In this document: positions 13,238 to 25,700 of the stretch, piece after piece
Layout: each line of letters opens with the position of its first letter
Position numbering within the stretch: position 1 is the first letter of the stretch
Assembly: GCF_958979055.1 (NCBI RefSeq)
Contig: NC_084889.1
Coordinates: forward strand, 32,615,261 to 32,679,260
Reading direction: 5' to 3'
Length of the DNA stretch: 64,000 bases
Source: Alnus glutinosa
Taxonomy: Eukaryota; Streptophyta; Magnoliopsida; Fagales; Betulaceae
The notes under the pieces: generated by a model
What the model was told of the DNA's origin: nothing
Database searches by the model: none
What the model saw: only the letters and a program-made list of their open reading frames with translations
Made by a program: the position numbers and the translations under genes

Positions 13238-15179
13238 GGTTTGCTCTGTGGCCTAGTGAACATTCAGAGTCATACTGTAACTTAGGTAAGTTACAGTATG
13301 GTATCTAAGGCTATCAGACTTGACCTTAGGAGTCTAGGATTAACACAAGAGCTATAGGAAAATTGAACTTTTTATAAACTCCTTAAAAGCTTTTGTATGA
13401 AGTTAAGCAACGTAAGAGAATAGTAACTATCATTAATGGTTAGGATTTTTATGCTTGTATGAATGTATGCATTATATGGTTCCTATGACTATATGTTTTC
13501 ATAGCTATGCAACTTAGGAAACATATTGATATGATCTTTTAAAAATTGCATGCCAAATAAAGAATGTACTATGAATATACGTAAGAATAATATTATTAAC
13601 CACTGCGTACAGTTAGGACTTGTGTAGCATGATGACTTATTCCTCTATAGATATTGGACGATGTATGTTTGTATATGCTACCTATCCTTGATAAAATAGT
13701 GCACCACACTACCTTCGATAAATCGATCATATCTTTAAATTTATTTACTTAGTTTTCGTGTATGATCTCTAAGTTATCAGTAGCTTTATAACATTAAGTA
13801 TGAATACTTTACAGTTATCGATAAATGTTTGAATTATTATCTGTCTAGTGTAGAGTCGAATAGATATGCCTTATTTGATGTTAACAATTTGGATGTTTTA
13901 AGTACAGAAGGATTTTACCATAATCATGATCTCAGCATCATGATGATAAGATTCTTGGTTTTGGGCATTAGGCGGCAGCATGCCTATGATAAACGGAAGA
14001 TTTGAGGTATGGAAGTATAATTGATCTTATAATTAGACTGAATAATACTTAGTATTATTGTGAGACATAATCTTGAAATGCTCTTTGGAGATATAACTTG
14101 CATAATCTTGATACTTGATATCTTTACAGATTTATGAATATTAAATTGATAGATTGATATAGCACTTTATTGATGTACTTAGAATTGATAGTTGTCCTAT
14201 GATCATGATAAGGTTAACCTTGGAATCAAAAGAACATATATTGAGATTTTGAGGTACACCTGATTAACCGTAGAGAGTAAGGAAAAGATAAATCTTAAGG
14301 ATTAATGATTCATGGCTTGTTGTATTACGAGCATCTATGGTACCTTTTGAAGATAGGTATATAATTAGTAGATTGATGGATCATGTGAATTTTGAGGATA
14401 TATAAGTATGTCATTTAGATATGTTATGATTAACAAATATCTGTCATCTTGTATATGATATCTTTTGGAGATAGGGGCATAAATTATAGATTTCTAATTT
14501 ATCGGAATATATATATTCGATGATCTATAGGGAAAGGAATTGATTAAATAATTTGATGACACTTGGAGATATTGTCTTTTTATGCATTTGATAAACTCTG
14601 GAGAAAGTTAGAAATTTATGGATTGATAAATTGTTGAGGTTTTCTAAAGCTTAAGTGAATTGATATAACTGATTTGATCAATAGATTTGATGATTTTTGG
14701 AGAGAATATTTTCCCTATGCATCTGACGAACTTTGGAGAAGTTTATATATATTTGAGGTCTTTCTAGAGCTTAAGTTAAATAAAATTTTGATTTTGTGAT
14801 TCTTAGATATCCTTGCTTGGCAGATAAGTTTATAATTAGCAGATCTGAGTATTGATTGACTGCATAACTAAATTGGAGTAATATTAGGGTTTTAAACTAT
14901 TGCAATTTGATGATGATAGTAATTATGCAGGAATAAGAAAGAAGATCATAGTTCAAAAGATTACAGACGTATTAGAGAATAAGAACGGTACGTAGAAATT
15001 ATTGTCTTACAAGATGAACCACTTTAGATTTAAAGAAAAATATAAACTTGCAAACAGGACCTTTTCTGCACCATTCCCGGAGAATACTGGTATGCTCATA
15101 CCTGCAGGTATTTCATAATACTGCAGTTAGTTATTTATTTTTGTAAATAAAAATTTGCTAGATCAAATAGAATACCTGG

Positions 15180-15746
15180 CTAAGCCTCAGGGCGGAAAAC
15201 CCTAAGATTTTGGACTGCACGCAAGAGATCCTGGTGTTGTCCTTGAAGACGATTGGTGTTCTGCTCCAAGTCAGCATACCTCTTTTCCAAGTCTTTCGCA
15301 TAGGAATTCACCACCTTCTTCAACCTTTTATTCTCCTGCTGAAGAATCCGATTCCTTCGCCTAAAGTCCATATACATTCGCTGCAAAGTCAAATTTTGAG
15401 CTTTCAACGCTTGAATTTCGTTCCCTCGAGCTTGCAGACGGCGAGCCATATTGGAAACAGAAGAGGCGCCCTGAATACTAAATGCCAGGGAGTCATTGAT
15501 GGCTTGGGCATCGGTCCTATCTGCCAACAACTTTTCATCTCGAGGAGTCATGATGCCTTGAGCTACGGATACAGCTACTGCATCACTCAGCATCGCAGAG
15601 TCATTAGTCAGAAGAGGACCTCTCTGAGATAGGAACAATGGACGCCAAATCTCTGGTACTACAGGCGCAGTATTTAGATCAAAATTATTTTGAGAAGATG
15701 AGGAAGCCATTTTTGGAAAAACTAAGGAAATGATGATACTCCTCAA
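15180..15746 (-). CDS. Antisense coiled-coil ORF of the LTR array, copy 2
   Basis: Same 188-codon protein as at 8129-8695, in the second internal region, 7,051 bp away and identical in translation. The likely start is the second Met (15710). Identity alone shows recent duplication rather than selection. Confidence 0.65.
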   Translation of the reverse strand: MRSIIISLVFPKMASSSSQNNFDLNTAPVVPEIWRPLFLSQRGPLLTNDSAMLSDAVAVSVAQGIMTPRDEKLLADRTDAQAINDSLAFSIQGASSVSNMARRLQARGNEIQALKAQNLTLQRMYMDFRRRNRILQQENKRLKKVVNSYAKDLEKRYADLEQNTNRLQGQHQDLLRAVQNLRVFRPEA

Positions 15747-16028
15747 AGGATCTGAAGGAGAGAAGATAGAAATGAAGCTGTTATTCGAAAGATCTGAAGG
15801 GAAGGAATGAGAACTTAATCAGTGGACGAGACGCAGTCTAATCAACGTCATTCTGGGCGCAGCCGCCTCTACCACTTGTGGACAGCCCTCGAATCACGAG
15901 TGCTCTTCTTTTCGGCTTTCACCCTTTTCACCTTCTCGAATTTCGAATTCACCTAATAGCTTTTCCGGATTTCTCGCCGCACTTTTCGCACCGTGCAGAG
16001 CTGGATGAGCATTCCGAGAAAAGGAGAG

Positions 16029-16092
16029 AGCGTATCACGATACGCTGTCGGCACCACTTGCACCGTTGCCTCTCAAATCTCCTCTATAAATA
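16029..16092 (+). promoter_or_regulatory. Internal promoter-like region of the LTR array, copy 2
   Basis: Second copy of the palindrome and TATAAATA arrangement, at +7,051 bp. Confidence 0.45.
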
Positions 16093-16784
16093 CACTCGTC
16101 TTCCCTCATGCAAAGCACACCTTTCAGCTCTCAACCCTTCATATTTTGAAGAGCCAAATCTTTCTTCTAAGCCGAACGCATCATCGCTGCTTGAAAGAGA
16201 TGATGCAGTTCCATAACCAATTTCAAAGCCTAAAGATAGAAATATGCAGCATCACCACCAGATTCACAAACAACGAAGCAAGACTATTCTTGATCATACT
16301 ATCCGGAAGCAAGATTATCCTTGATCACGCTTCTGAGATGAAGTATCTTTCTCTTCCTTCGCATCACCATAAACTTTTCTGGCATCTACTCTCAATCCGG
16401 TGATGGCGATCTATGACAGAAGAGAGAGAGCACTACGATATGAGTACCGCACTCGTATCCTTTCTGGATTGCTTGCCTTGACTTCCTTTCCTTCTTGGAT
16501 TCCATGTTTCCGTTTAGCAAGCTTTCCACCAAGATTATCAGAAGACATCATCACAAAAGAAATTTGTTGTACAAGAAATTTTCCGATAATGAGAAATAAA
16601 CTTTTTTTTTCCTTTTCTACAACTTACACTTCAGCTTAATTTGTCATACAGTGTTGAGTGTTTGTTTTGCTTGTTTATAATTAGATGCTTCTTATAAAAT
16701 CTGCATCACTAGACTTAAAAATTTAAGAATTTAAATATTTCTATGTGAATCATAGTTTACGAATTTCGAGGACGAAATTCTTTT

Positions 16785-16797
16785 AAGGGGGGAAGGA
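16785..16797 (+). other. Polypurine tract, unit 2
   Basis: AAGGGGGGAAGGA abuts the start of LTR 3; it is the second copy of the tract at 9734. Confidence 0.85.
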
Positions 16798-19700
16798 TGT
16801 AACGCCCCAGATTTTAAAACATATTAATATTTTGAGTAAAGATGGAAAATAATTATTTTCTATCTTTTTATAATATTTGCAATTGATTTAATGAACTGTA
16901 TTATAATAAAACTGGTAATTATTTATAACCGAATATTACTGAGTTAAAATAGACAAATGATTAATCATTAGATTAATTATCTTTATTTTATGGTTGTGCA
17001 AAATATTATTTTGACACTTTATTATTTAGTATAATAAATACTATGTCTATTAAACCTCGTAATAAAATGTTTTCATTTATGAAACGAACTAGACTCAAAA
17101 CGGGTTTAAAATGTTACTCTAATGATTTATTAAATTGATAAAGACCTAGTGTAAAAGAATTACCTACTAAATAATTTAATCTACACCGAATGCTTTATTT
17201 TTCATAAACTAATCAAATCTATTCACATCCCCATCTTTGAAATACAACTCATTCATACACTACCGTAGTAATGATTCCATTCACTCATCACCCTCACATT
17301 TTTAAAATCCAACTTATTCTCCACTTTGATTTTAATATGCCTCCCTCATCATTTTGTCTCTTATTCTAAATATTTTATTACCCTCTTTTCTTCAACATCT
17401 TCCTTATTCTTGACTTCTTTCCATTCTTCCACCGGCGCACTATTTCAACATTTCCTTATTGTTAATAATTTATAATAAGTATAACCTTCTTTTTCTTCTT
17501 ATTCTCTCCCATTATTCTCTATTATTAGTTATATATATATATATATATGGGTAATGGCCGGCTGTTTAACATTGGATGTGTATTATTATATTATCTCTTC
17601 CTTCCTCCTTCCATTATTCTATTACTTTCTTCCCTCTATTCCTTCTTCTTCTTTCCAGCTCTTCACTAATAATACATGTATATAATTGCAATTGGTGTAT
17701 TGGCAATTATGAAGGACAGCTTGTGCGTGAATGTAGGTGTGCTAGCTTATTGAGTCAGGAGAAATATATATTATTTACTAACATGATTGTGGGAAACACA
17801 ATGATCACAAGGAATAACATCATGATGATAGAATATAACTTTTCTTCCTTATATTCTTTCTTCTTCTTTCTCTCTTCTTGGAGTTCTTCGTTTCTCCTTA
17901 CCGAACACAGTGAGATAAGTTGAGAGTGAGAGAGATTGAGTGACTGAGAGAAGGAGAATTGCAGAGGGAGAAACCGGTTCTGCCGTAGCCGTGCGTGACC
18001 CAGCCGACCCGGCGTCGACCCAGGGGCAACTCCGACGGGTTCTGGCCGTGACCGGCGAACCCAGCAACCCGGATTTCCAAGCATCTCATTCCTTCCGAAC
18101 AACCGAAGCGTGACCAAACCTAGAACCGGATTCTAGCCAATTCCCCAAATGCGAGACGCCAGTGGACACCAAGAAGACCTGATTTGGGCCATGTTTCCAG
18201 TAGGCCAGAAGAACCTACAGATTTATCCAACCCAATCTAATCTGACCTGCAAGCCCAACCCAACAGCAATCCACAAATCGATTTCAGCCCAGACCCGCAA
18301 GCCCATCAACCCAGACCCAGCAGCCCAAAACCCATAAGCCCCACAAACTAGTTCTAAACCAGCAACCCACAAGCCCAAAGCCCAGACCGAAGCCATTAAA
18401 CCCAGCAGTAACCCATACCCACTGAGCTTGACCCGAACCCGGAACCCCGACCCGCCGGCGACCCGCCGCCGGCAGTTTCTCCGGCGACTTTCCGGCCACT
18501 TTCCGGCCACTTTTCCGGCGACTTTCCGGCCACTTTCCGGCTATTTTCCCCGGCGACCAAACTCACCGTTTCGCTGGATTTTCGAGTGGAAATCCTTAAT
18601 GTGAGTTTCTAAGTTTTTAATTAACTTAATGGTATATATTTACATAAAATCAAGTAACTAGTATATTAGAATATAACTTTAATAATTATAGAATTGAATA
18701 TTCTTATTATAACTTATTTATGTATATTATATTTTGAAAAATATATATACTCTAAGGTATTGATTATGTTTGATTATTGATAATTAATGAGTGATGTTGT
18801 TTAAACTAAGGGCTTGATTAATTATAAAACTCTAGAATTAAAGAACGATTTCATGAGTTTAATCATGTAATGCATTGTTTTAGAAATTGAGTATTATAGA
18901 AATTGAGCATGCTGTATTATTATGATTTCTCAAATATATTGGTTGAAATAATTGTTAATATGTTTTATTAATTGGTTTGGTAATTGGATTGATGTTCCCT
19001 AAAAGGGATTAGGTTTTGTTAGAAAAATACATAGGTTTCTTGTTGGTTGATTTCTCTATGCTATAGAGAATGATATTAAGAATTTTAGATTGTACTCGAG
19101 TGATTACTTGAGACCTAGATTAGATGTTACTCCAAAGTATTGATTTGCTAATTGATTAAGTAAATATTCATAAATATAAGTGATTTTCCAATTAATAGAT
19201 GATCGCTTCTATGTATGTGTCTATGTATAAAAATAGAATTCATGTTGAGGCATGAGTTTCTAGAAAGTAATGATATTGACCTTGTATGCACATGTATATG
19301 TGTTTGATGCAGATGATGAATTGAGACAGCACAAAAAGGACTGTAAGTATTTTTATACTTACTGAGGGTAGCACTGGATTTCAGTAATGTTGTGTTTATG
19401 TTTTATTTTAATTGGATGCGTGTGACTGATTATTGCATACTGTTAATAATCAACCTATTAATATTGGGCGCGACGTCTCCCAAAGGTTCATGATAGAGTT
19501 GAACCGGAAACAATAATAATCATATTGATTGGGACGGCTTTCAAAGTACTAGAGGAGGGAGGTCTCCGATAGTGCGAAAACAAGTTAATTAAAATGTAAT
19601 GTAGAGGGGACGGCCTCGAGAAACACGATTAAACGGGGGGACGTGCCCTTACAAGAGAGGAGTGTAATCACTATATAAACTGTTAAACTTTGCATGAAAA

Positions 19701-20275
19701 ACTATCACCTCATCATTATGTCATATCTGTTCCTTAAAATAACGCATAAATCATGATGTTGTTGAATGACAGTTAGCTCACTTATGGAACTATGGGATTG
19801 TGGTTATAACCACCTTCTCATAGATGACTGTGCAGGCACAGACACTGACGAGTATCAGGATTATCAGGAGCCTTATGATGATTCTGGTTTCATAGATGAG
19901 ACTGTCTAAAGTCTCATTTTTATGATAGACTTGCTGAACAGTTTATCTCCCATGTCGTTATTAGGTTTTATTTTATGTACTTTCTAGACATCTTATGCTT
20001 TATTTTATGGTTTGTAATATGATTACTATTACATAGAACGTGTGCCGTGGTGGCCCTTATGTTATTGATTTTATGTGTATTTATTTGTAAGACCTTTTAT
20101 TATTATTTTAATGTAAGTTGAGGTATTTAATTTAAAGGCTCTAATGTGTTATTTAATCCAAGCCTGTTAGATAAATTATATTTTCCGCTGCCAGTTTATA
20201 CTCTGATGATGTAGTAATGTCACGTGGAAATCGAAATTTTCACTTACGCCTTTTTGTAAAAGGCGGGGCGTTACA
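16798..20275 (+). repeat. LTR 3 of the tandem array
   Basis: This is 3,478 bp, with an AT dinucleotide tract near 17530 that is 2 bp longer than in LTRs 1 and 2. It is otherwise the same by eye. It is followed by the downstream target duplication TTAGC and then by LINE ORF2 sequence. Confidence 0.93.
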
Positions 20276-20280
20276 TTAGC
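20276..20280. repeat. Target site duplication, right (TTAGC)
   Basis: Partner of 2691-2695. No such pair flanks the middle LTR, so the tandem structure comes from one integration. Confidence 0.9.
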
Positions 20281-21324
20281 CCTTTGCCTCCACTTTAAAT
20301 CCTCTTGTTCAAGAAGGCTGTGTAAATCCTCCTGAACTTTGGATTCGGCTTCCACTTGGTTCCGAGGCTCAGCCATTTGGATACTCTGTAACTCTCTTTC
20401 CTTTGCCTGGATAACTTGTTCCACGGAGCTTTTCTGTTTTTGGACCCATTTCTTTAGTGTTTTCCTACACCCATACAGATTAGATTGGACAGTCTTCCAC
20501 GGGCAATCACGCTCCTTTTTTGGCCTCCAAACTTGCTTAATCAGTTTCCCATGCTCCTTTATTTTTGCCCATCCAGCTTCGTAATGGAAATTTTTCCTCT
20601 TTTTCCAAATCTTCTCCCCAGACTTAGAGAAGTTTACTTGGATTGGATGGTGGTCAGAGTTAAATCGGGCCAAGACCTCCACTTGTATCATATTGTAAAC
20701 AGAGCACCACCCTTGGTTTGCAACCACCCTATCCAGGCGTTCCCTCGTTGTATCCGGTTCCTGTCTTCCATTCCACCATGTGAATTTTGGGCCAACAAAA
20801 CCCAATTCTGACAGCTTGCTATCTTCCAACGCTCTCCTAAATTCAGCCATTTGAGATGAAGGCCTGGGAGTTCGACTGGACTTCTCCGAAGCTGATGTTA
20901 TTTCATTAAAATCCCCTAGACACATCCACGGGTCTGGTTGCAGAGTTGAGAGGTGCCGGAGCAGGGCCCATGATTCATTCCTTCTGGCTGTGTCTGGATT
21001 TCCATAAAATCCTGTTAATTTCCATGGAGAGTCATCTTGATTACAACGGACCACTGCATTGATATGACTCTGGCTGTAGTTTTGAATTTCTACCCCATTT
21101 TGATTTCTCCACAGAAGCATCAAGCCACCACTTTTACCAATACACTCCACAACAAAACACTGATCAAAGCCAAGTTTACAACGAATAGACTCAGCTCTTT
21201 TCTTATTTAATTTGGTTTCCATAAGGAAGACCAAATCCGGGCGCTTTTCCTTCACCAAATAGCAAAGGGATCGAACTGCCCGGGGGTTCCCAAGCCCCCG
21301 GCAGTTCCAGCTGAGCACAATCAT
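20276..21324 (-). CDS. LINE ORF2, 5' part: APE-type endonuclease
   Basis: This begins with ATG at 21324, overlapping the ORF1 stop by ATGA. The first 230 residues form an exonuclease-endonuclease-phosphatase domain. Visible motifs are WNCRGLGN near residue 6 (metal and phosphate binding), METKL near 36 (catalytic Glu), GDFNE near 137, and SDHHPI near 225. The enzyme nicks target DNA for target-primed reverse transcription. A lysine-rich linker follows up to the LTR insertion at 20275; the open frame runs a further 100 bases into the LTR, but that tail is not LINE sequence. ORF2 resumes at 2695. All the catalytic motifs I looked for are present. Confidence 0.9.
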
Positions 21325-22706
21325 TGCATTCGGCGGGGCTGGCTACCAGCCTCCGCCTGAACCCCGACGATGGAGTTAGCTCCATCACCTTCCTTCCTTC
21401 CCTTTTTCAATTGTGCTGCTACATCCTCCTCATCTTCATCCACTAGCTTTCGCTTCCCTCCTCCTCCAGACTGTATACCTTCGTAATTTTCCGGACCATC
21501 AGAACCCCTAGCTCTTTGTTTCCATGTGAGTTGACCTCCCTGTTTCCTCACCGAGTGGGTTTGTGGGTTTTCCTGAAGTCTCGCTGAACCTGGAGACTTT
21601 CTTTGATGATTTTTCCTTGTCTGACACACAAACTTATGCTTGCCCCCCTTCTGATGTTGAGGATCCACACCATTTTGACAGCTGTTTGGTGCAACAGCTT
21701 TACCAACGCATGGGAAATAAGTGTTGGAGACCGGATCTTTTAACAAGTTGACCACCTCCCCCTCCTTCAGCCCATTCCACCTCATTTTCTGCAGACCCGA
21801 GTCCCATTGGCCCACATACTTTTGGGCCCATTTGCCGCCAATTTCCGTTGATTCACCATTTGAATTTGAGCTTTCAGATTTTCCAAAATGGAAAAAATCA
21901 CCCCCTAGCCTCTGAACTTCCTCTGTACCTGATTTCGTGCTGCCGTTACCATTTGGTACATTAAAACCATCTCCTTCAATTTCCGTTACACTATCTTTCC
22001 GTTTCCCAGGATCCCGTAACTCTTGCATCCCCACAGCTGACTCCCCCAATTCAACATGGTAAGGATCTCCCCCATTAACTCCTCCCCGACAATTGCGCTC
22101 TGTTTCCCGAAACTGTTCCTCCGTCTGGGCGCTAGGTTTCCGTCCATGGAGATCGCCGTCATCGCCGTCAATCCCCTTCTCCATTGAACTGACTGATACG
22201 GACCTCCGGGGAATCTGGGCAGTGGTCCTCCCGAACTGATCATCCTCATCCCCTTCCCCCTGTGATCGGCGCTGCCACATATCTCCTCCCTGGCCCCTAC
22301 GAACGGGGAAAGTGACTCTCAGCCATGGGCCGTAAGAATCATGCGCCGAGGACGAGTTACTGCTAGAACTGCCTTCTCCACTACATCCCTGTAAACCATG
22401 CAGAATAATTCCGCACTTATAGCAGAGCCTGGGTAGTTTCTCATATTTAAAAGCTACCCAAACTGATTTGCCCGGAAGATGTAGCATTCTTCCCCGAGCC
22501 AGTGGTTTTTTGAGATCCACTGTAATTTTAACTCTGACATACTCTCCCCATCCCGGATCATCTTCATCTACATCAACATCCTCCACGGCTCCAACAGAGG
22601 CCCCGATTTTTTGCACTGAAGTCTTCCCCATACATGCCAATGGAAGGTTATACATACGTACCCAAAAAGACGCATACTTTTTAATTATGACATAATTCGC
22701 ATTCAA
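21321..22706 (-). CDS. LINE ORF1 (DUF4283 / CCHC zinc-knuckle protein), N-terminally truncated
   Basis: An open frame of about 460 codons. The first third resembles the DUF4283 RNA-binding-like region of plant LINE ORF1 proteins, with FWVRMYNLPLACMGK near residue 14. It is followed by a CX2CX4HX4C zinc knuckle (CYKCGIILHGLQGC) at about residues 94-107. The rest is low-complexity and basic or acidic, with a lysine-rich stretch near the end. There is no convincing ATG at the beginning: the listed start is a TTG, and the family's N-terminal part is missing, in line with 5' truncation at the junction with the resistance gene. The stop overlaps the ORF2 start as ATGA (21321-21324), so ORF2 may be translated by reinitiation. 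Its role would be binding of LINE RNA. Confidence 0.8.
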   Translation of the reverse strand: MNANYVIIKKYASFWVRMYNLPLACMGKTSVQKIGASVGAVEDVDVDEDDPGWGEYVRVKITVDLKKPLARGRMLHLPGKSVWVAFKYEKLPRLCYKCGIILHGLQGCSGEGSSSSNSSSAHDSYGPWLRVTFPVRRGQGGDMWQRRSQGEGDEDDQFGRTTAQIPRRSVSVSSMEKGIDGDDGDLHGRKPSAQTEEQFRETERNCRGGVNGGDPYHVELGESAVGMQELRDPGKRKDSVTEIEGDGFNVPNGNGSTKSGTEEVQRLGGDFFHFGKSESSNSNGESTEIGGKWAQKYVGQWDSGLQKMRWNGLKEGEVVNLLKDPVSNTYFPCVGKAVAPNSCQNGVDPQHQKGGKHKFVCQTRKNHQRKSPGSARLQENPQTHSVRKQGGQLTWKQRARGSDGPENYEGIQSGGGGKRKLVDEDEEDVAAQLKKGRKEGDGANSIVGVQAEAGSQPRRMQ

Positions 22707-22759
22707 TTCTCTTCTTTGAAGAAACGTGCAACGTCAAGAGAACTATCAGGAACTCTTTT

Positions 22760-25700
22760 TTAAAGACCAAATGCAGTTATCCATTCAGCTACACTTCTAC
22801 CACATAGAGACGATCCTTGAACTACTAATGACAATGGTAATCCCCCGGCCAAATGTATTGCATGTTTTGTGAGTTCCACGTAATCGTCATCAGGTTTGTC
22901 TTTTTTGAAGGCATGCCAACAAAAGAGCTGATGAGCTTCATTGGGATCCAATCCTTTCACCTCGTATGTTGCATCAACTTCATATTCAGTTTGTAAATTT
23001 GTATCTCTTGCTGTGAAGATGATTCTACTTCCTGAGCCAAACCAAGCACGTTGTCCAGCTAATGCTTCTAATTGGAGCAACCGATCCACGCCATCAAGAA
23101 TTAAAAGAACCTTTTTAGAGGAAAGCTTTTGCTTTATCAAATTGATCCCTTGCTCAACACTGTCGACCTTCAAACTTGAGTCTCTTAGGATAGCATAAAG
23201 AAGCTTTTCTTGCAATCTGACCAGACCATTCGGTTGCCCAGAAGTTTCACTAACTTTTTCAAGAAAACAGCTACCTTGAAACTGATAAGCAATCGAGTTA
23301 TAGATTGCTTTCGCAATAGTGGTCTTACCAATTCCCATAATTCCAAATATAATTCCCACCATGCAAATGTCATTCATCTCAAGTTTTAAAAGCCCTTTGA
23401 TTTTCTTTACACGGGACTCTATTCCAACGGGATATTGGGCAACGTATAAATGTGGAGGCCTTACCTGGCATGAGATATCTTCAACAATTGCGTGGATAAA
23501 TTTAGATTCATTGATCCTATCAATGCCAAAGATAAGAAACATTTAATGAGTTGGACCTTTGACTTTAAAAATAAAAAAATATGATCCGCATACATTTTTC
23601 TATTTACCCGTAACAAATGACAATGGTAGGCTATTAATGAGGAGTAATAGCCTAGATTGGGATAATTTTGAAGCTAAGTAATGTTGTCAAAAGAAGTTCA
23701 GGTTTATGGTGAGGGATGGTTCTACTATCTTCCTTTGCTTAGATTGGTGGCACCCGGATGGGGTCTTGGTTGAGAGGTATGGCTATCATGTAGTTTATGA
23801 TTCTGGCAGCAAATTAGAAGGCAAATTATCTTCGGTAATGAGAGGCAAGGAGTGGACCTTGTTCATATTCAAAGCAAGTTGCCTTGCGTAGAGATAGGAG
23901 ATGTAGATAAAGCCATTTAATTGGGTCACTTCAAAGAAGCTATTGCTACGTGGGAAGACATAGGGAGAAAGAAGCCAAAAGTAGAATATATGGTGGAAAT
24001 TGGTTTAATATGCATTAGATATTCCCAAACAAGCAGTTATACTTTGGCTTGCTTTTCGTAATGGTCTCTCTATTGGAGAGAAACTGATGAGCTGGGTTTA
24101 TGGAAGCTAAGAGATGTTTCTTGTGCTTTCTGCCGTAGCTGTATAGAGAATATTGAGCACTTGTTTTTTGGTTGTGGGTTTAGCTCATGACTGTGGAAGG
24201 ATCTTATGAAGAACAACTTGATTCTTGACTCCCCTGCTGAATGGTCTTGAGATTGTGGGCCTTGGTATAAGGCAATGGAGGAATAAGATCAGCTTAATGG
24301 CGAATCTTTGCGAATTATGTTTGAGTACTGCAGTTTATCATTATGGTGGCAGATGACTATATACTATATATAAGACACGACAACCTCATATTCTTTATAA
24401 AACTCAAAAAATAAAGTAAACTATTACCAATATTTTTGTTAATTTTTTTTTTCTTTTTTTCTTCCAACTACCTGTCTATGACTTTTCGTTCTTGCCTATG
24501 GGCCACTCTTGAACGAAATTCCCAATACTCTTTTGGCAATTCAAAAGGCCAAAAGGAATTATTTGCTGATATATTTTTTAAAGGAAAAAGTACATATATT
24601 CCTAGGACTAGGGGTGAAGATCGAGTACACAATTATTTAGCAATTCATTCTTCAATATTTATTGTTTTTTTCACTAGAAGTTTGGATTAATTTCTTTCGC
24701 TCTCCCATAAACTTTATAAAGAAAATACAGTGCTGGTAGCCTAGTACCATAGGAAATCCTTCAATTAAAATTTACGTAAGTATGATTTTGATGAAATCTA
24801 ATGCCTAAGGAATATTAATTATGAAATAGCTGGAATCTAGCCAGATTCCGGCGCACGCCCACAAGACTCCGATGGCTGGATGTTGCTGGATTTCGGCATT
24901 CAGATATCAAACGTGCATATAAGGATGAAGAATTTAATTTCGGGAAACGATTTACGGTTTCAAAACCGTAAATCGTTTTCCAAAAATTAAAAAAAAAAAA
25001 TTTATGATTAAACTGAAAATGATTTATGTTGACCATTAATTTTTATCTCTACCAAACACCATAAAATACCAAAATTATTTTACGCCGAAACAAACGAAGC
25101 ATAAGAATGTTGGATGAAGCTTAATGATTGACGATGGAGGTGGGTATGGAGAGGAAACAAAATAAAACATTTAAGTGGCCGGTTGTCGAAAGAACGTTGG
25201 ATGAAGCTTAATGATCGACTATATATGGAGGTGGGTATGGAGAGGAAACTTCCCCTTTCATATCGAGGACGAGGAGGAATGTGTGTATAATGTGTGTTTG
25301 TAACTAGAATCAGACAAAAAATTAACGAAGGCAAATTAAAAGACCATACCCGTTATCTAAATGCCACCCGGACAAATTGGCCACTTGTGTTAGGGCTGTC
25401 TTCCACCTCGGTATTCTCTCAAAGGCCGAACCACTCTGTACCTTCATTTGATCATCTTCTGTTCTTTCTACAAGTTCAACAAATGCTTGTCCAACACTAG
25501 TATTTATTAGTTGTACAACTTCGGATGGATGTACCTTGTAAAACACTGGTAGAACGATTTGTCCCTTCTTTTCCTTACACTCGAGGATCGTCGCAAGTTC
25601 ATCCAAGCACCATGAGGATGACACATAGTTTTGAGAGAGTACAATGATTGAAATCCTTGAGTTTTCAATAGCGTTGACAAGTGCTGGTGAAATGTTATCT

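Larger units (their letters stand above)
13223..16797 (+). other. Internal region, unit 2 (no gag-pol)
   Basis: A copy of the unit 1 internal region, 3,575 bp, with one substitution noticed near 13701. All parts of unit 1 recur at +7,051 bp. Confidence 0.85.
2696..20275 (+). mobile_element. Tandem LTR retroelement array (LTR-internal-LTR-internal-LTR), non-autonomous
   Basis: Three near-identical LTRs of about 3.48 kb alternate with two 3,575-bp internal regions; the repeat unit is exactly 7,051 bp. The array begins TGTAACGCCCC, ends GGGGCGTTACA (an 11-bp perfect inverted repeat) and is flanked by one 5-bp duplication, TTAGC (2691-2695 and 20276-20280). An initiator-tRNA-Met-type primer site follows LTRs 1 and 2, and a polypurine tract precedes LTRs 2 and 3. 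No gag, protease, RT or integrase was recognised, so it is a large non-autonomous derivative. The LTR ends and the sequence before the polypurine tract resemble Ty3/gypsy elements (inference). Copies differ, as far as I could see, by one internal substitution and one 2-bp AT-microsatellite step, so it is very young. It looks whole for a non-autonomous element. Confidence 0.93.
1..22706 (-). mobile_element. L1-type LINE, 5'-truncated, split by an LTR element
   Basis: A plant non-LTR retrotransposon read on the minus strand. From its 5' end it holds the end of ORF1 (DUF4283-like region and a CCHC zinc knuckle), then ORF2 with an APE-type endonuclease, a reverse transcriptase, a zf-RVT zinc region and the start of an RNase H domain, where the window ends. 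The 5' end is truncated: near 22700 the sequence passes directly into NB-exon sequence of the resistance gene upstream, so the LINE landed in that gene. ORF2 is open in one frame on both sides of the LTR element at 2696-20275, whose 5-bp target duplication (TTAGC) falls between the endonuclease and RT domains. Before that insertion ORF2 was therefore unbroken over about 1,246 codons within this window. The 3' end and poly(A) lie outside the window. Confidence 0.9.
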
